From positions 1 to 64,000 of the forward strand of contig CAVWQS010000017.1 in the NCBI GenBank assembly GCA_963757155.1: DNA of 64,000 bases, given 5' to 3'. This DNA is from DASXQK01 sp963757155. GTDB lineage: Bacteria; Pseudomonadota; Alphaproteobacteria; Dongiales; Dongiaceae. Positions 35,275 through 43,759 of the stretch are shown here, piece after piece. Below the pieces are notes generated by a model. The model searched no databases and had not been told where the DNA came from. It worked only from the letters and a program-made list of their open reading frames with translations. Within the stretch, counting starts at the first letter, position 1, and each line of letters starts with the position of its first letter. The position numbers and the translations under genes were made by a program.

Positions 35275-37140
35275 ATGGTCAGGCCTAAAGAACGCCGCTC
35301 TCGCCATCCCCATCGTTTCCCTCGCCTGAGCTTGACCCGCCTCGCCGCCGCCGGGGTGTTCCTGGCATCCAGCGCCGGTGCCGCGCTCGCGGCCGACGAT
35401 CTGCAGAGCCTGTCGCAGGACGACAGGCAATGGGTGATGGCCGAGAAGAACTACGCCGCCACCCGCTATAGCTCGCTGGATCAGATCAATGCCGCCAGCG
35501 TCGGCCGCCTGCAGGTGGCCTGGACCTTCTCCATCGGTCAGGACCGCGGCCAGGAAGCGGCTCCGCTCATCATCGGCGACACGATGTATGTGGTCGGCCC
35601 CTTTCCCAACCGCGTCTTCGCCCTCGACGCCACCAACGGCGATCTGAAATGGAGCTTTCTTCCCAACACCGACAGGGCGGCGCAAGGCGTCGCCTGCTGC
35701 GATGTGGTGAACCGGGGTCTGGCCTATGACAACGGCAAGATCTTTCTCAATACCCTGGACAACGTCACCATCGCTCTCGATGCGAAGACCGGCCAAGAGA
35801 TCTGGCACAACAAGCTGGGCGACATAAATCTCGGCGAGACCATGACCATGGCGCCCTTCGTGGTGCGCGGCAAGGTGCTGGTCGGTAACAGCGGCGGCGA
35901 GTTCGGCGTGCGCGGCTGGCTCACGGCCCTCGACGAGAATACCGGCAAGATCGTCTGGCGTGCCTATTCCACCGGGCCCGATGCCGACGTCCTGATCGGC
36001 ACTGATTTCAAGCCTTTCTACAAGTGGATGCAGGGCAAGGACCTCGGCGTCTCTTCCTGGCCGGCGGATCATTGGCAGACCGGGGGCGGCACGGTCTGGG
36101 GTTGGATCCAGTATGATCCGGAGACCAATCTCGTCTTCTACGGCACGGCCAATCCCGGGCCCTGGAACAGCAATGAGCGGCCCGGCGACAATCTTTGGAC
36201 GACGACGATCTTCGCCAGGGATCCCGATACCGGCGCGGCCAAATGGGCCTATCAAATTACGCCGCATGATCTCTTCGATCACGACGAGATCAACGAGAGC
36301 ATCCTGCTCGACCTGCCCATCAATGGACAGACGCGCAAGGTCCTCGTCCATATCGCGCGGGCCGGCTACATGTACGTCATCGACCGCCTGACGGGCGAGG
36401 TGCTCTCCGCCGATCCCTATGACACGGTGAACGCGACCAAGGGCGTGGATCTGAAGACCGGCCGGATGATCCCCAATCCGGACAAGGCGCCCACCCTCGG
36501 CCGCAATGTCCAGGATGTCTGCCCGGCCGCGCCCGGTGCCAAGGATTGGCAGCCCAGCGCCTGGTCGCCGCGCACCAAGCTCATCTACGTGCCCCATCAG
36601 CATCTCTGCATGAACTGGAAGACGTCGGAGGTGGGCTATATCTCCGGCACGCCCTATGTGGGCGCCACCGTCGACATGTATGCCGGGCCCGGCGGCTATC
36701 GCGGCGAGTTCATGGCCTGGGATCCCGTGAAGCGGACCAAGGTCTGGTCCATCCACGAGAACATGCCGGTATGGAGCGGCACGCTGGTGACGGCCGGCGA
36801 TATCGCCTTCTACGGGACGCTGGACCGCTGGTTCAAGGCCGTGGACGCCAAGACCGGCAAGCTGCTGTGGAAGTTCCATGCGGGCTCGGGAATCATCGGC
36901 CAGCCCGTCACCTATATGGGCCGCGACGGCACGCAATATGTCGCCATCCTCGCCGGCGTCGGCGGATGGCCGGGTGCGATCGCCGCGGCCGAGCTCGATC
37001 CGCGCGTGCGCAACGGGGCGATCGGCTTCGCCGGCGCGACGCAGGATCTGCCGGCCTACACCGCCGGCGGCAGCAATCTTCTGGTTTTCGCCTTGCCCAA
37101 GACACAAGGCGCGGAGCAGGGCAATGGCACGGGGCAGTAA
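35275..37140 (+). CDS. xoxF: XoxF-type PQQ-dependent methanol/alcohol dehydrogenase
   Basis: A periplasmic eight-bladed quinoprotein of 621 residues that oxidises methanol or other primary alcohols and passes electrons to a cytochrome c. Signal peptide: TRLAAAGVFLASSAGAALAA. Diagnostic features: vicinal Cys141-Cys142 (ACCDVVNRG), the active-site stretch TIFARDPDTG with Asp316 and Asp318, TPHDLFDHDEINE, and the tail GSGIIGQPVTY and AILAGVGGWPG. A second Asp two residues after the catalytic one is the mark of lanthanide enzymes, and the downstream xoxJ and xoxG support XoxF. The 17-nt overlap with xoxJ shows coupling. Substrate range cannot be read from the sequence. Confidence 0.85.
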   Translation: MVRPKERRSRHPHRFPRLSLTRLAAAGVFLASSAGAALAADDLQSLSQDDRQWVMAEKNYAATRYSSLDQINAASVGRLQVAWTFSIGQDRGQEAAPLIIGDTMYVVGPFPNRVFALDATNGDLKWSFLPNTDRAAQGVACCDVVNRGLAYDNGKIFLNTLDNVTIALDAKTGQEIWHNKLGDINLGETMTMAPFVVRGKVLVGNSGGEFGVRGWLTALDENTGKIVWRAYSTGPDADVLIGTDFKPFYKWMQGKDLGVSSWPADHWQTGGGTVWGWIQYDPETNLVFYGTANPGPWNSNERPGDNLWTTTIFARDPDTGAAKWAYQITPHDLFDHDEINESILLDLPINGQTRKVLVHIARAGYMYVIDRLTGEVLSADPYDTVNATKGVDLKTGRMIPNPDKAPTLGRNVQDVCPAAPGAKDWQPSAWSPRTKLIYVPHQHLCMNWKTSEVGYISGTPYVGATVDMYAGPGGYRGEFMAWDPVKRTKVWSIHENMPVWSGTLVTAGDIAFYGTLDRWFKAVDAKTGKLLWKFHAGSGIIGQPVTYMGRDGTQYVAILAGVGGWPGAIAAAELDPRVRNGAIGFAGATQDLPAYTAGGSNLLVFALPKTQGAEQGNGTGQ

Positions 37141-37993
37141 TCGCCTGCGGGCAGCCGGGCTGGCCGGGCTGCTTCTGGGGCTCCTCGCCCCGGCCTGGAC
37201 CGTCGCGGCCGAAGAGGCGGCGGGCAAGGATGCCGCGGGCGAGTTCCGGGTCTGCGCCGATCCCAACAACCTGCCTTTCTCCAACGACAAGGGCGAGGGC
37301 TTCGAGAACAAGCTCGCCGAGCTGATCGCCAAGGAGCTGGGCAAGCGGGTGACCTATTTTTGGTGGGCACAGCGCCGCGGCTTCGTGCGCAACACGCTGA
37401 AGGCCGGGCGCTGCGACGTCATCATGGGCGTGCCGGCGCAGCTCGAGATGGTAGCGACCACCCGGCCTTACTACCGCTCCAGCTATGTCTTCGTGTCGCG
37501 CGACGATCGCCGGATCGATCTCGCCTCGATCTCCGATCCGCGCCTGCGCAATTTCAGGATCGGTGTCCATCTTCTGGGCGACGACGGGTTCAACACCCCA
37601 CCTGCCAATGCCCTGGGCGAGCAGGGGATTACCCGTAATGTCGTGGGCTATTCGATCTATGGCGACTACCGCACGCCCAATCCGCCGGCCCGGCTCGTGG
37701 AAGCGGTCGCCGATGGCGAGGTGGATGTTGCGGCGGTCTGGGGCCCTCTCGCCGGCTATTTCGCCCAGCGCTCGGCGGTGCCGTTGCGGGTCGTGCCGAT
37801 CACGGGGACCGAGGCCTTTGCGCCGCTGCTGTTCCAGTTCGATATCGCGATCGGCGTGCGCAAGCAGGACAAGGCGCTGAAGGATCGGCTCGACGAGATC
37901 CTGGCGCGAGATGCAGGCGCCATACGCGCCCTGCTCGTGAGCTATGGCGTTCCCCTGGTGACGGCGGGCGAGGGCGGGTCCGTCACCCCTTGA
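37124..37993 (+). CDS. xoxJ: XoxJ-like quinoprotein-associated solute-binding protein
   Basis: A 289-residue periplasmic protein with a signal peptide (GLAGLLLGLLAPAWTVAA) and the family-3 binding-protein fold: FRVCADPNNLPFSNDKGEGF, RCDVIMGVPAQLEMVATTRP, VDVAAVWGPLAGYFA. It matches the quinoprotein-dehydrogenase-associated group (TIGR03871), i.e. XoxJ/MxaJ, needed for methanol dehydrogenase maturation, possibly by opening the enzyme for its metal. ATG 37124 has GGAG upstream and overlaps xoxF by 17 nt. Confidence 0.8.
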   Translation: MARGSNRLRAAGLAGLLLGLLAPAWTVAAEEAAGKDAAGEFRVCADPNNLPFSNDKGEGFENKLAELIAKELGKRVTYFWWAQRRGFVRNTLKAGRCDVIMGVPAQLEMVATTRPYYRSSYVFVSRDDRRIDLASISDPRLRNFRIGVHLLGDDGFNTPPANALGEQGITRNVVGYSIYGDYRTPNPPARLVEAVADGEVDVAAVWGPLAGYFAQRSAVPLRVVPITGTEAFAPLLFQFDIAIGVRKQDKALKDRLDEILARDAGAIRALLVSYGVPLVTAGEGGSVTP

Positions 37994-38021
37994 TGGCCGG
38001 ATCCGTCCGGCGGAGGTCAGC

Positions 38022-38627
38022 ATGTCTTGGCGTTTCTCGAAATTTTCCATCGCAGCCGTCCTGGCAGCCCTGGGTGCGGCCTCTCCGTGGAGCCTGCGTG
38101 ACGGCGCGGCTCAGGGCGACAATATCCCGGGTCTGAACGGACCGTTCCGCGAGGTCACGGTGTCACCGCTCTCGCCCGGCGGTCCGAACACGGCACCGGA
38201 GATCAAGAATCCCATGGCCGGCGATCCCGGCTCGGCGGCCCGCGGCATGCAGTTCTTCTCCGACATGAATTGCATCGGATGCCACGCGCCCAATGGCGGC
38301 GGCGGGATGGGGCCCGCCTTGAGCAATTCGACCTGGATCTACGGGAACTCCCCGGCCCAGATCTATCTCACCATCGCCCAGGGGCGGCCCAATGGCATGC
38401 CGGCCTTCGGCCAGCTGCTGCCTGACAATGTCATCTGGGATCTCGTCACCTACATCGAAGGGATCTCTGAGAAGCCCGGGACGGCCTATGGCACGACCAC
38501 CTCGCTGTCGCCGCCGTCGCCGAAGATCGAGCAGGTGCCGGCCGAGATGATACAGACCACCCGGCCCTGGGACCACACGGAGCGCTTTGGCGATGGCCAG
38601 AGGCCACCCGACAGCGGGGCGCAATAG
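38022..38627 (+). CDS. xoxG: XoxG-like cytochrome c
   Basis: A 201-residue c-type cytochrome with a Sec signal (FSIAAVLAALGAASP), one haem site C84-I-G-C87-H88, and a likely axial Met126 in RPNGMPAFG. A long Pro-rich tail follows the haem domain. It is the electron acceptor for XoxF, as inferred from the gene order xoxF-xoxJ-xoxG and from its type. The start has a GGAGG site. Spacing to XoxJ is 28 bp. Confidence 0.8.
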   Translation: MSWRFSKFSIAAVLAALGAASPWSLRDGAAQGDNIPGLNGPFREVTVSPLSPGGPNTAPEIKNPMAGDPGSAARGMQFFSDMNCIGCHAPNGGGGMGPALSNSTWIYGNSPAQIYLTIAQGRPNGMPAFGQLLPDNVIWDLVTYIEGISEKPGTAYGTTTSLSPPSPKIEQVPAEMIQTTRPWDHTERFGDGQRPPDSGAQ

Positions 38628-38667
38628 CGCATTCATCGGCCCTCTTCGCGAACAAAGGAGATCTATC

Positions 38668-39063
38668 ATGCTGACGCTCGACGATGCCAGGCGGGTCATT
38701 GCGGCCGGTGAAAAGCAGGCCGCCGCCATCAAGCAGCCGATGAACATTGCGGTGGTGGACGAAGGCGGCAATCTTCTGGCGCATATCCGCATGGATGGCG
38801 CATGGATCGGCAGCATCGATATCGCGATCAACAAGGCCTATACCGCGCGAGCCTTCGACATCGCCACCCAGGAACTGGCGGAATTCAGCCAGCCGGACCA
38901 GCAATTCTACGGCATCCAGAATTCCAACCACGGCCGGGTGATGATCTTCGCCGGCGGCATCCCCCTGAAGCGCGATGGCAAGGTCGTCGGCGCGGTCGGG
39001 GTCAGCGGCGGGCTGGGCAAGCAGGATCAGGCCGTCGCCGAAGCGGCCGCCACGGCGATCTAG
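38668..39063 (+). CDS. GlcG/HbpS family protein
   Basis: A 131-residue protein of the GlcG/HbpS family (haem-degrading or cofactor-binding): TLDDARRVIAAGEKQAAAIK, MNIAVVDEGGNLLAHIRMDG, FYGIQNSNHGRVMIFAGGIP and VVGAVGVSGG are all standard. The start at 38668 has AAAGGAG. It closes the xox operon 41 bp after xoxG; such proteins are frequent next to quinoprotein dehydrogenases but their role there is not established. No signal peptide, so it would be cytoplasmic. Confidence 0.8.
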   Translation: MLTLDDARRVIAAGEKQAAAIKQPMNIAVVDEGGNLLAHIRMDGAWIGSIDIAINKAYTARAFDIATQELAEFSQPDQQFYGIQNSNHGRVMIFAGGIPLKRDGKVVGAVGVSGGLGKQDQAVAEAAATAI

Positions 39064-39113
39064 GCTGCCAGCCTCCCGAGAAGGGGAGCGGGCCGGATCC
39101 GACAGGCGGTATG

Positions 39114-39147
39114 AGCCCCGCTCCGGGGGGATTGTCGAAGCGGGGCT
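39114..39147 (+). terminator. Possible terminator of the xox operon
   Basis: AGCCCCGCT and AGCGGGGCT form a perfect 9-bp stem around a 16-nt loop, 50 bp after the glcG-like stop. There is no T run, so it is either a weak terminator or a repeat. Confidence 0.35.
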
Positions 39148-39418
39148 CCTGCGATCGGCGGCTCTTTGGGGGACACCGCCGTTGCATTAACCAAGACGGC
39201 CCCGGCGGGTTCCACCTCCTTCATCCAATCTTCAAGCGAGCGTCACCGAATCGTCCCGAAGCCCGTGGCCTGATCCTCCCTAGAGATGCCGATCCGGCGG
39301 GCTGACGGCAGCCTTGCCGGCGAGCGGGCGGCGGCCTACGGATGCACTGGGTCGCCGTTCACCGCTCTCTTCCAAACAATTCAGGCTATCCACCGGCCAT
39401 CGCTGCTCTGTCGCGGCG

Positions 39419-39452
39419 CTGTCATCGCGCCGTCATCGCTCCTTCCTAGATT
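39419..39452 (+). promoter_or_regulatory. Pho box and -10 of phnS
   Basis: CTGTCAT, a 4-nt spacer and CCGTCAT (39419-39436) give two PhoB half-sites with the usual 11-bp repeat, 13 of 14 consensus positions. TAGATT (39447-39452) follows 10 bp after the second half, the canonical spacing of a -10 in PhoB-dependent promoters. The phnS ATG is 40 bp further on. Confidence 0.65.
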
Positions 39453-39492
39453 GCCCGCGCCCACTCACGGGACCCAAATAGGGGAAGGAACC

Positions 39493-40521
39493 ATGAAGAT
39501 GAAATCCCTGCTGCTCGCCGCGAGCTTCCTCGCGGTTCTCGGCACCGGCGCCGCCTATGCCGAAGATGTCGTCACCGTCTACAGCGCCGACGGGCTGCAT
39601 GACGGCTCGCCCAATTGGTATCAGACCGAGTTCGACGCGTTCACCAAGGCGACGGGTATCAAGGTGCAATATGTCGAAGGCGGCTCGGGCGTCGTCGTCG
39701 AGCGCATCGCCAAGGAGAAGAGCAATCCCCAGGCCGACGTCCTGGTGACCTTGCCGCCCTTCATCCAGAAGGCCGCCGCCGACGGGCTGCTGCAGCCCTT
39801 CACCCCCGCGGGCGCCGATCAGATCCTGGCGAGCGAGAAGGATCCCAACGGGACCTATTACGCCCTGGTCGATAACTACACCTCCTTCATCTACAACACG
39901 AAGGCCCTGGGCACGGCGCCCTCGAACTTCGCCGATCTCCTGGATCCCAAATTCAAGGACAAGATCCAGTATTCGACCCCCGGCCAAGCCGGCGACGGCA
40001 CGGCCGTCATGCTGCTGATCAACCAGGTCTATGGCGGCAAGCAGGGCGGCTTCGATTATCTGCAGAAGCTGCAGGCCAACAACCGCGGCCCGTCCTCCTC
40101 CACCGGCAAGCTGACGGCGCTGGTCAACAAGGGTGAGCTCTGGGTGGCCAATGGCGATCTGCAGATGAACATCGCCCAGATGGCCGACAACCCGAACATC
40201 CAGGTCTTCTGGCCGGCGGGGCCGAGCGGCGAGCGTACGGCGCTGTTCCTGCCTTACTACATCGGCCTGGTGCAGGGCGCGCCCCATGCCGATGCCGGCA
40301 AGAAGCTGATCGAGTTCCTGCTGAGCCAGGATGCCCAGATGAAGGTCAGCGCCATCGCTCAGGGCATGCCCGCCCGCAAGGACGTGACGCCGACCGACGA
40401 CAACTTCAAGAAGCTCCAGGCGATCATGCAGGGCGTGAAGGTCTGGACGCCGGATTGGAACCAGGTGCTGGCGGACCTGAAGGCCGATGTCGCGAAGTGG
40501 CATGAGGTCACGGGCAGCTAA
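39493..40521 (+). CDS. phnS: 2-aminoethylphosphonate ABC transporter, binding protein
   Basis: A 342-residue periplasmic binding protein with a signal peptide (LLLAASFLAVLGTGAAYA). It belongs to the iron/spermidine-type cluster that includes PhnS: VVTVYSADGLHDGSPNWYQT, VEGGSGVVVERIAKEKSNPQ, ADVLVTLPPFIQ, STPGQAGDGTAVMLL. Membership in an AEP system is supported by the ATPase and two permeases directly downstream and by phnWX 10 kb away. The start has GGGGAAGGAA upstream and a Pho box further up. Confidence 0.85.
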   Translation: MKMKSLLLAASFLAVLGTGAAYAEDVVTVYSADGLHDGSPNWYQTEFDAFTKATGIKVQYVEGGSGVVVERIAKEKSNPQADVLVTLPPFIQKAAADGLLQPFTPAGADQILASEKDPNGTYYALVDNYTSFIYNTKALGTAPSNFADLLDPKFKDKIQYSTPGQAGDGTAVMLLINQVYGGKQGGFDYLQKLQANNRGPSSSTGKLTALVNKGELWVANGDLQMNIAQMADNPNIQVFWPAGPSGERTALFLPYYIGLVQGAPHADAGKKLIEFLLSQDAQMKVSAIAQGMPARKDVTPTDDNFKKLQAIMQGVKVWTPDWNQVLADLKADVAKWHEVTGS

Positions 40522-40568
40522 ACCTTCGCGACCCTCACCCGACCGCCTTCGCTTCGCTCCGGCGGCCA

Positions 40569-40598
40569 CCCTCTCCCGCGTCAAAGCGCGGGAGAGGG
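40569..40598. repeat. GC-rich hairpin between phnS and phnT
   Basis: CCCTCTCCCGCG-TCAAAG-CGCGGGAGAGGG is a perfect 12-bp stem. It may protect the phnS message, so that binding protein is made in excess, or be a member of a dispersed intergenic repeat common in alphaproteobacteria. Confidence 0.6.
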
Positions 40599-40648
40599 AA
40601 AGGGGCCTGCGGGAAGGGGAAGTCTGCTTTGGGAAAGTGATATAGCGA

Positions 40649-41791
40649 ATGGCCGCAGTCGATATGGCACTGACGGAAGCTCGGCGTGTCGCGACGACGG
40701 CCCCATCGGCGGCCGGTGTCGGCATCGGCTTCGAGGGCGTCACCGTCGCCTATCGCGGCCAGGTGGTGCTGAAGGAGTTGAACCTCACCGTCCATCCCGG
40801 CGAGATCCTTGCCATCATCGGCCCCTCCGGCTCGGGCAAGACGACCGCGCTCCGCGCCGTGGCGGGATTCGTGCGGCCCACCGCCGGGCGGATCCGCATC
40901 GGCGAGCGCGACGTCACCGACTTGCCGCCCTATGCCCGCGACCTCGGCATGGTGGTGCAGAACTACGCCCTCTTTCCCCATATGCGGGTCGAGGAGAACG
41001 TCGCCTTCGGCCTGCGGGCCCGGCGCGCGCCCGACGCTTTGGTGCAGGAGCGCGTGCAGGAATGCCTGCGCATGGTGGGCATGAGCGCTTTCCTCGGCCG
41101 CTATCCCCGCGAGCTCTCCGGCGGGCAGCAGCAGCGCATCGCCATCGCCCGCGCGCTCGCCATCCGGCCCAGCGTCCTGCTGCTGGATGAGCCGCTCTCG
41201 GCGCTGGACGCCCAGATCCGCCGCAGCATGGTGGAGGAGCTGGCGCGGCTGCATCACGATCTGCCCGGCCTGACCGTGCTCTATGTCACCCACGACCAGA
41301 CCGAGGCGCTGACGCTGGCCCATCGCATCGCCATCATGCGCGACGGCAGGCTGGTCGCCCATGGCGGCGCCCGCGATCTCTATCGCGAGCCACCGAACCG
41401 ATTCACCGCCGAATTCCTGGGCCGGGCCAACCTCCTGCCGGTCAAACTGGAGGCGCTGGAGGAGGGCGGGCGCCTGGGACGGGTGCGCTTCGGGGCCGCG
41501 ACCCTGCGCGCCCGCGTGCCGGCCCATCTTCAGCCCGGTGCTTCCTGCCTGCTCTGCGTGCGGCCCCATGATCTCGGCCTCTCCCAGTCGTCTGGGAGAG
41601 ACAATGTCCTGGAGGGCAAGGTGGAATCGGCCCTCTGGCAGGGCGACCAGCATAGCCTGACCATCGAGGTCCAGGGCGTGACCCTGCGCGTCGCCTCGGC
41701 GCCGCTGCCGGAGCCGCCGCTGCCGGGGACGGCGCTCCGGGTGCATTTCCCCGCCGACAACGCCACGCTGATTCCCGAAGATGTCGCTTAG
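40649..41791 (+). CDS. phnT: 2-aminoethylphosphonate ABC transporter, ATPase
   Basis: A 380-residue ABC ATPase with Walker A GPSGSGKTT, the Q loop QNYALFPH, signature LSGGQQQR, Walker B VLLLDEPLSALDA and the switch His in YVTHDQTEA. The last 100 residues form a TOBE-type domain (SCLLCVRPHDLGLS...). It lies 127 bp after phnS across a hairpin and overlaps phnU by 11 nt. It powers import of phosphonates by the PhnUV channel. Confidence 0.85.
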   Translation: MAAVDMALTEARRVATTAPSAAGVGIGFEGVTVAYRGQVVLKELNLTVHPGEILAIIGPSGSGKTTALRAVAGFVRPTAGRIRIGERDVTDLPPYARDLGMVVQNYALFPHMRVEENVAFGLRARRAPDALVQERVQECLRMVGMSAFLGRYPRELSGGQQQRIAIARALAIRPSVLLLDEPLSALDAQIRRSMVEELARLHHDLPGLTVLYVTHDQTEALTLAHRIAIMRDGRLVAHGGARDLYREPPNRFTAEFLGRANLLPVKLEALEEGGRLGRVRFGAATLRARVPAHLQPGASCLLCVRPHDLGLSQSSGRDNVLEGKVESALWQGDQHSLTIEVQGVTLRVASAPLPEPPLPGTALRVHFPADNATLIPEDVA

Positions 41792-42668
41792 CGCCGCCGC
41801 TGCCGGCCCTCGGCCCGCTCGGAATCCGCTGGGGGAACCGGGCGCGCTCTTGATCGTGCCACCGCTGCTGGTCCTGATCGGCTGCTTCTTCTACCCCTTG
41901 TCCCTGATCGTCGGCCAAGCTTTCACCGGTGCTGCCGGCGGGTTTTCGCTGCAGACTTTCGGGGAGGTTTTCGCCAGCGCCATGTTCCGCGGCGCCATCC
42001 TGCACACCGTGGAAATCGCCCTCGCGGCCAGCGCCGGCTGCCTGGCGCTGGGTTTCGTCCTGGCGCTGATCATCTCCTTCGTGCCCTTTCCCGGCGCGGC
42101 GCTGCTGGCGCGGCTGATCGACAGCTTCATCGCCTTGCCCACCTTCCTGATGGCGCTTTCCTTCACCTTCATCTACGGCTCGGCCGGCATCCTCAACATG
42201 TCACTCATGGAGATGTTCGGACTGCCGCTGCCGCCCATCGATTTCCTCTATTCGGCCTGGGGCGTGATCCTGGCGGAGGTGACGGTCTATACCCCCTTCA
42301 TCATGCGCCCGCTGCTCGCGGCCTTCTCCCTGATCGAGACCGCGCAGATCGAGGTGGCGTCGAGCCTCGGCGCCGGCCCCTGGCGCATCATCCGCCAGAT
42401 CATCCTGCCGGCGGCTCTGCCGGCCCTGCTCGCAGGCGGCAGCCTCTGCCTGCTGCTGACGGTGAACGAGTTCGGCATCGTGCTCTTCATCGGCGCCAAG
42501 GGCGTCATCACGCTGCCGCTGCTGGTCTATGACAAGGCGATCCAGGAGTTCGACTATCCCACAGCCTGCGTCATCGCCGTGGTCAATGTCGGTCTCTCCC
42601 TGGGTCTCTATTTCCTCTATCGCTACGCCCTCGGTCGCTTCGGAGGCCATCGTGCTGGTGTGGTCTAG
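41781..42668 (+). CDS. phnU: 2-aminoethylphosphonate ABC transporter, permease
   Basis: A 295-residue inner-membrane permease with six membrane segments, the first being LLIVPPLLVLIGCFFYPLSL. The cytoplasmic EAA loop is visible as EVASSLGAGPWRIIRQIILP. It overlaps phnT at the start and phnV at the end by 17 nt. It pairs with PhnV as the transport channel. Confidence 0.85.
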   Translation: MSLSAAAAGPRPARNPLGEPGALLIVPPLLVLIGCFFYPLSLIVGQAFTGAAGGFSLQTFGEVFASAMFRGAILHTVEIALAASAGCLALGFVLALIISFVPFPGAALLARLIDSFIALPTFLMALSFTFIYGSAGILNMSLMEMFGLPLPPIDFLYSAWGVILAEVTVYTPFIMRPLLAAFSLIETAQIEVASSLGAGPWRIIRQIILPAALPALLAGGSLCLLLTVNEFGIVLFIGAKGVITLPLLVYDKAIQEFDYPTACVIAVVNVGLSLGLYFLYRYALGRFGGHRAGVV

Positions 42669-43449
42669 ATCCGGCCGCTGGGGTGCCTGGGGCATCGCGG
42701 CGCTGTTGCTCGCCGTGTTCTATGTCCTGCCCTTGGCCGTGATCGCGCTGGCCAGTGTCGCGGGCCAATGGAACGGCGCGCTGCCCAGCCATCTGACCTT
42801 CCGCCACTATGCCGATGCGCTCCATGGCGATTCGGGTGCCCAGCTCCGGGTCAGCCTGCTGACCGGGGTGATGGCGAGCCTGCTGGCCCTGGCGAGCGGG
42901 AGCTGGGCGGCCCTGGCACTTCGCCGCCTGGCACCAGCCTCCCGCCGGCTCCTGGACGTGCTGTTCTTCCTGCCCAGCGCCGTCCCCTCGGTCTCCGTCG
43001 GCCTCGGCCTGCTGGTCGCCTTCAGCCGCCCGCCGGTGCTGCTCAACGGCACCACGGCGATCGTGGTGCTGGCGCATTTCATCCTGATCTCGGCCTTCAC
43101 CTACGGCAATGTCTCCGCCGGTCTGGCGCGGCTCTCCCCCGACTTCGAGCAGATCGCCGCCAGTCTGGGCGCGCGGCCCTTCTACCTCCTGCGCCGGGTC
43201 ACCTTGCCGCTGGTGGCCCCCTATCTGATCGCCGCCTTCAGCCTGAGCTTCGCCCTTTCCATGGGCGAGCTCGGGGCCACGGTGATGGTCTATCCTCCGG
43301 GCTGGGTGACCCTGCCCGTGGGCATCTTCGCGCTGACGGATCGGGGCGAGGTCTTCGCGGGGGCGGCGTTGACCATGATCCTGGTCGCCATGACGCTGCT
43401 CGTCCTTCTCGGCCTGTCCCGAATTCCGACCAAAACCTCGGCGCGGTAG
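42652..43449 (+). CDS. phnV: 2-aminoethylphosphonate ABC transporter, permease
   Basis: A 265-residue permease with six membrane segments and an EAA loop (IAASLGARPFYLLRRVTLPL). The GTG start at 42652 is chosen because of the CGGAGG just before it; it overlaps the end of phnU by 17 nt. Last gene of the phnSTUV operon. Confidence 0.8.
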   Translation: MLVWSRSGRWGAWGIAALLLAVFYVLPLAVIALASVAGQWNGALPSHLTFRHYADALHGDSGAQLRVSLLTGVMASLLALASGSWAALALRRLAPASRRLLDVLFFLPSAVPSVSVGLGLLVAFSRPPVLLNGTTAIVVLAHFILISAFTYGNVSAGLARLSPDFEQIAASLGARPFYLLRRVTLPLVAPYLIAAFSLSFALSMGELGATVMVYPPGWVTLPVGIFALTDRGEVFAGAALTMILVAMTLLVLLGLSRIPTKTSAR

Positions 43450-43759
43450 CCTGACTTAACTTGCGCGTGGACGGCCTGCAGAGCCTTCCGCGCCGATCCG
43501 GCGCCGGCTGTCTCGTCGAGCGCGATACGGGGATCGACGCCGGGGGATCGACACGGGGGTGGCATGACGACAATCGAAGATTCCACGGCCGCGGCGAGCA
43601 CGCTGGCGCGGCGGCTGCGGCAACGTTATCGGCAACCGGCGGGCGTGGAGCAGTTCGGAACGCGCGCAGTCCTCTCCAGAATTCGCTGTTTGGGATTTGG
43701 CGAAACCAATCCTTCTCTTCTCCGTGATCTCTGTGCCTCCGTGGTGAACCGATCCGCTA
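43450..43759. other. Intergenic region with gene remnant and repeat
   Basis: An ATG at 43564 starts a plausible but short coding run (MTTIEDSTAAASTLARRLRQ...) that degenerates after about 35 residues, possibly the truncated 5' end of a lost gene. From about 43710 the DNA carries CTCCGTGATCTCTGTGCCTC, similar to a repeat at 49037-49056. No functional gene can be supported. Confidence 0.4.

Larger units (their letters stand above)
39064..39492. other. Intergenic control region before phnS
   Basis: No gene is visible. It holds a hairpin (39114-39147) that may end the xox operon, and the phnS promoter with its Pho box (39408-39457). Confidence 0.6.

Noticed and set aside
35071..37344. A 757-residue open frame antisense to xoxF
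   Set aside because: It has no domain and low-complexity composition, while the plus strand is a complete quinoprotein dehydrogenase.
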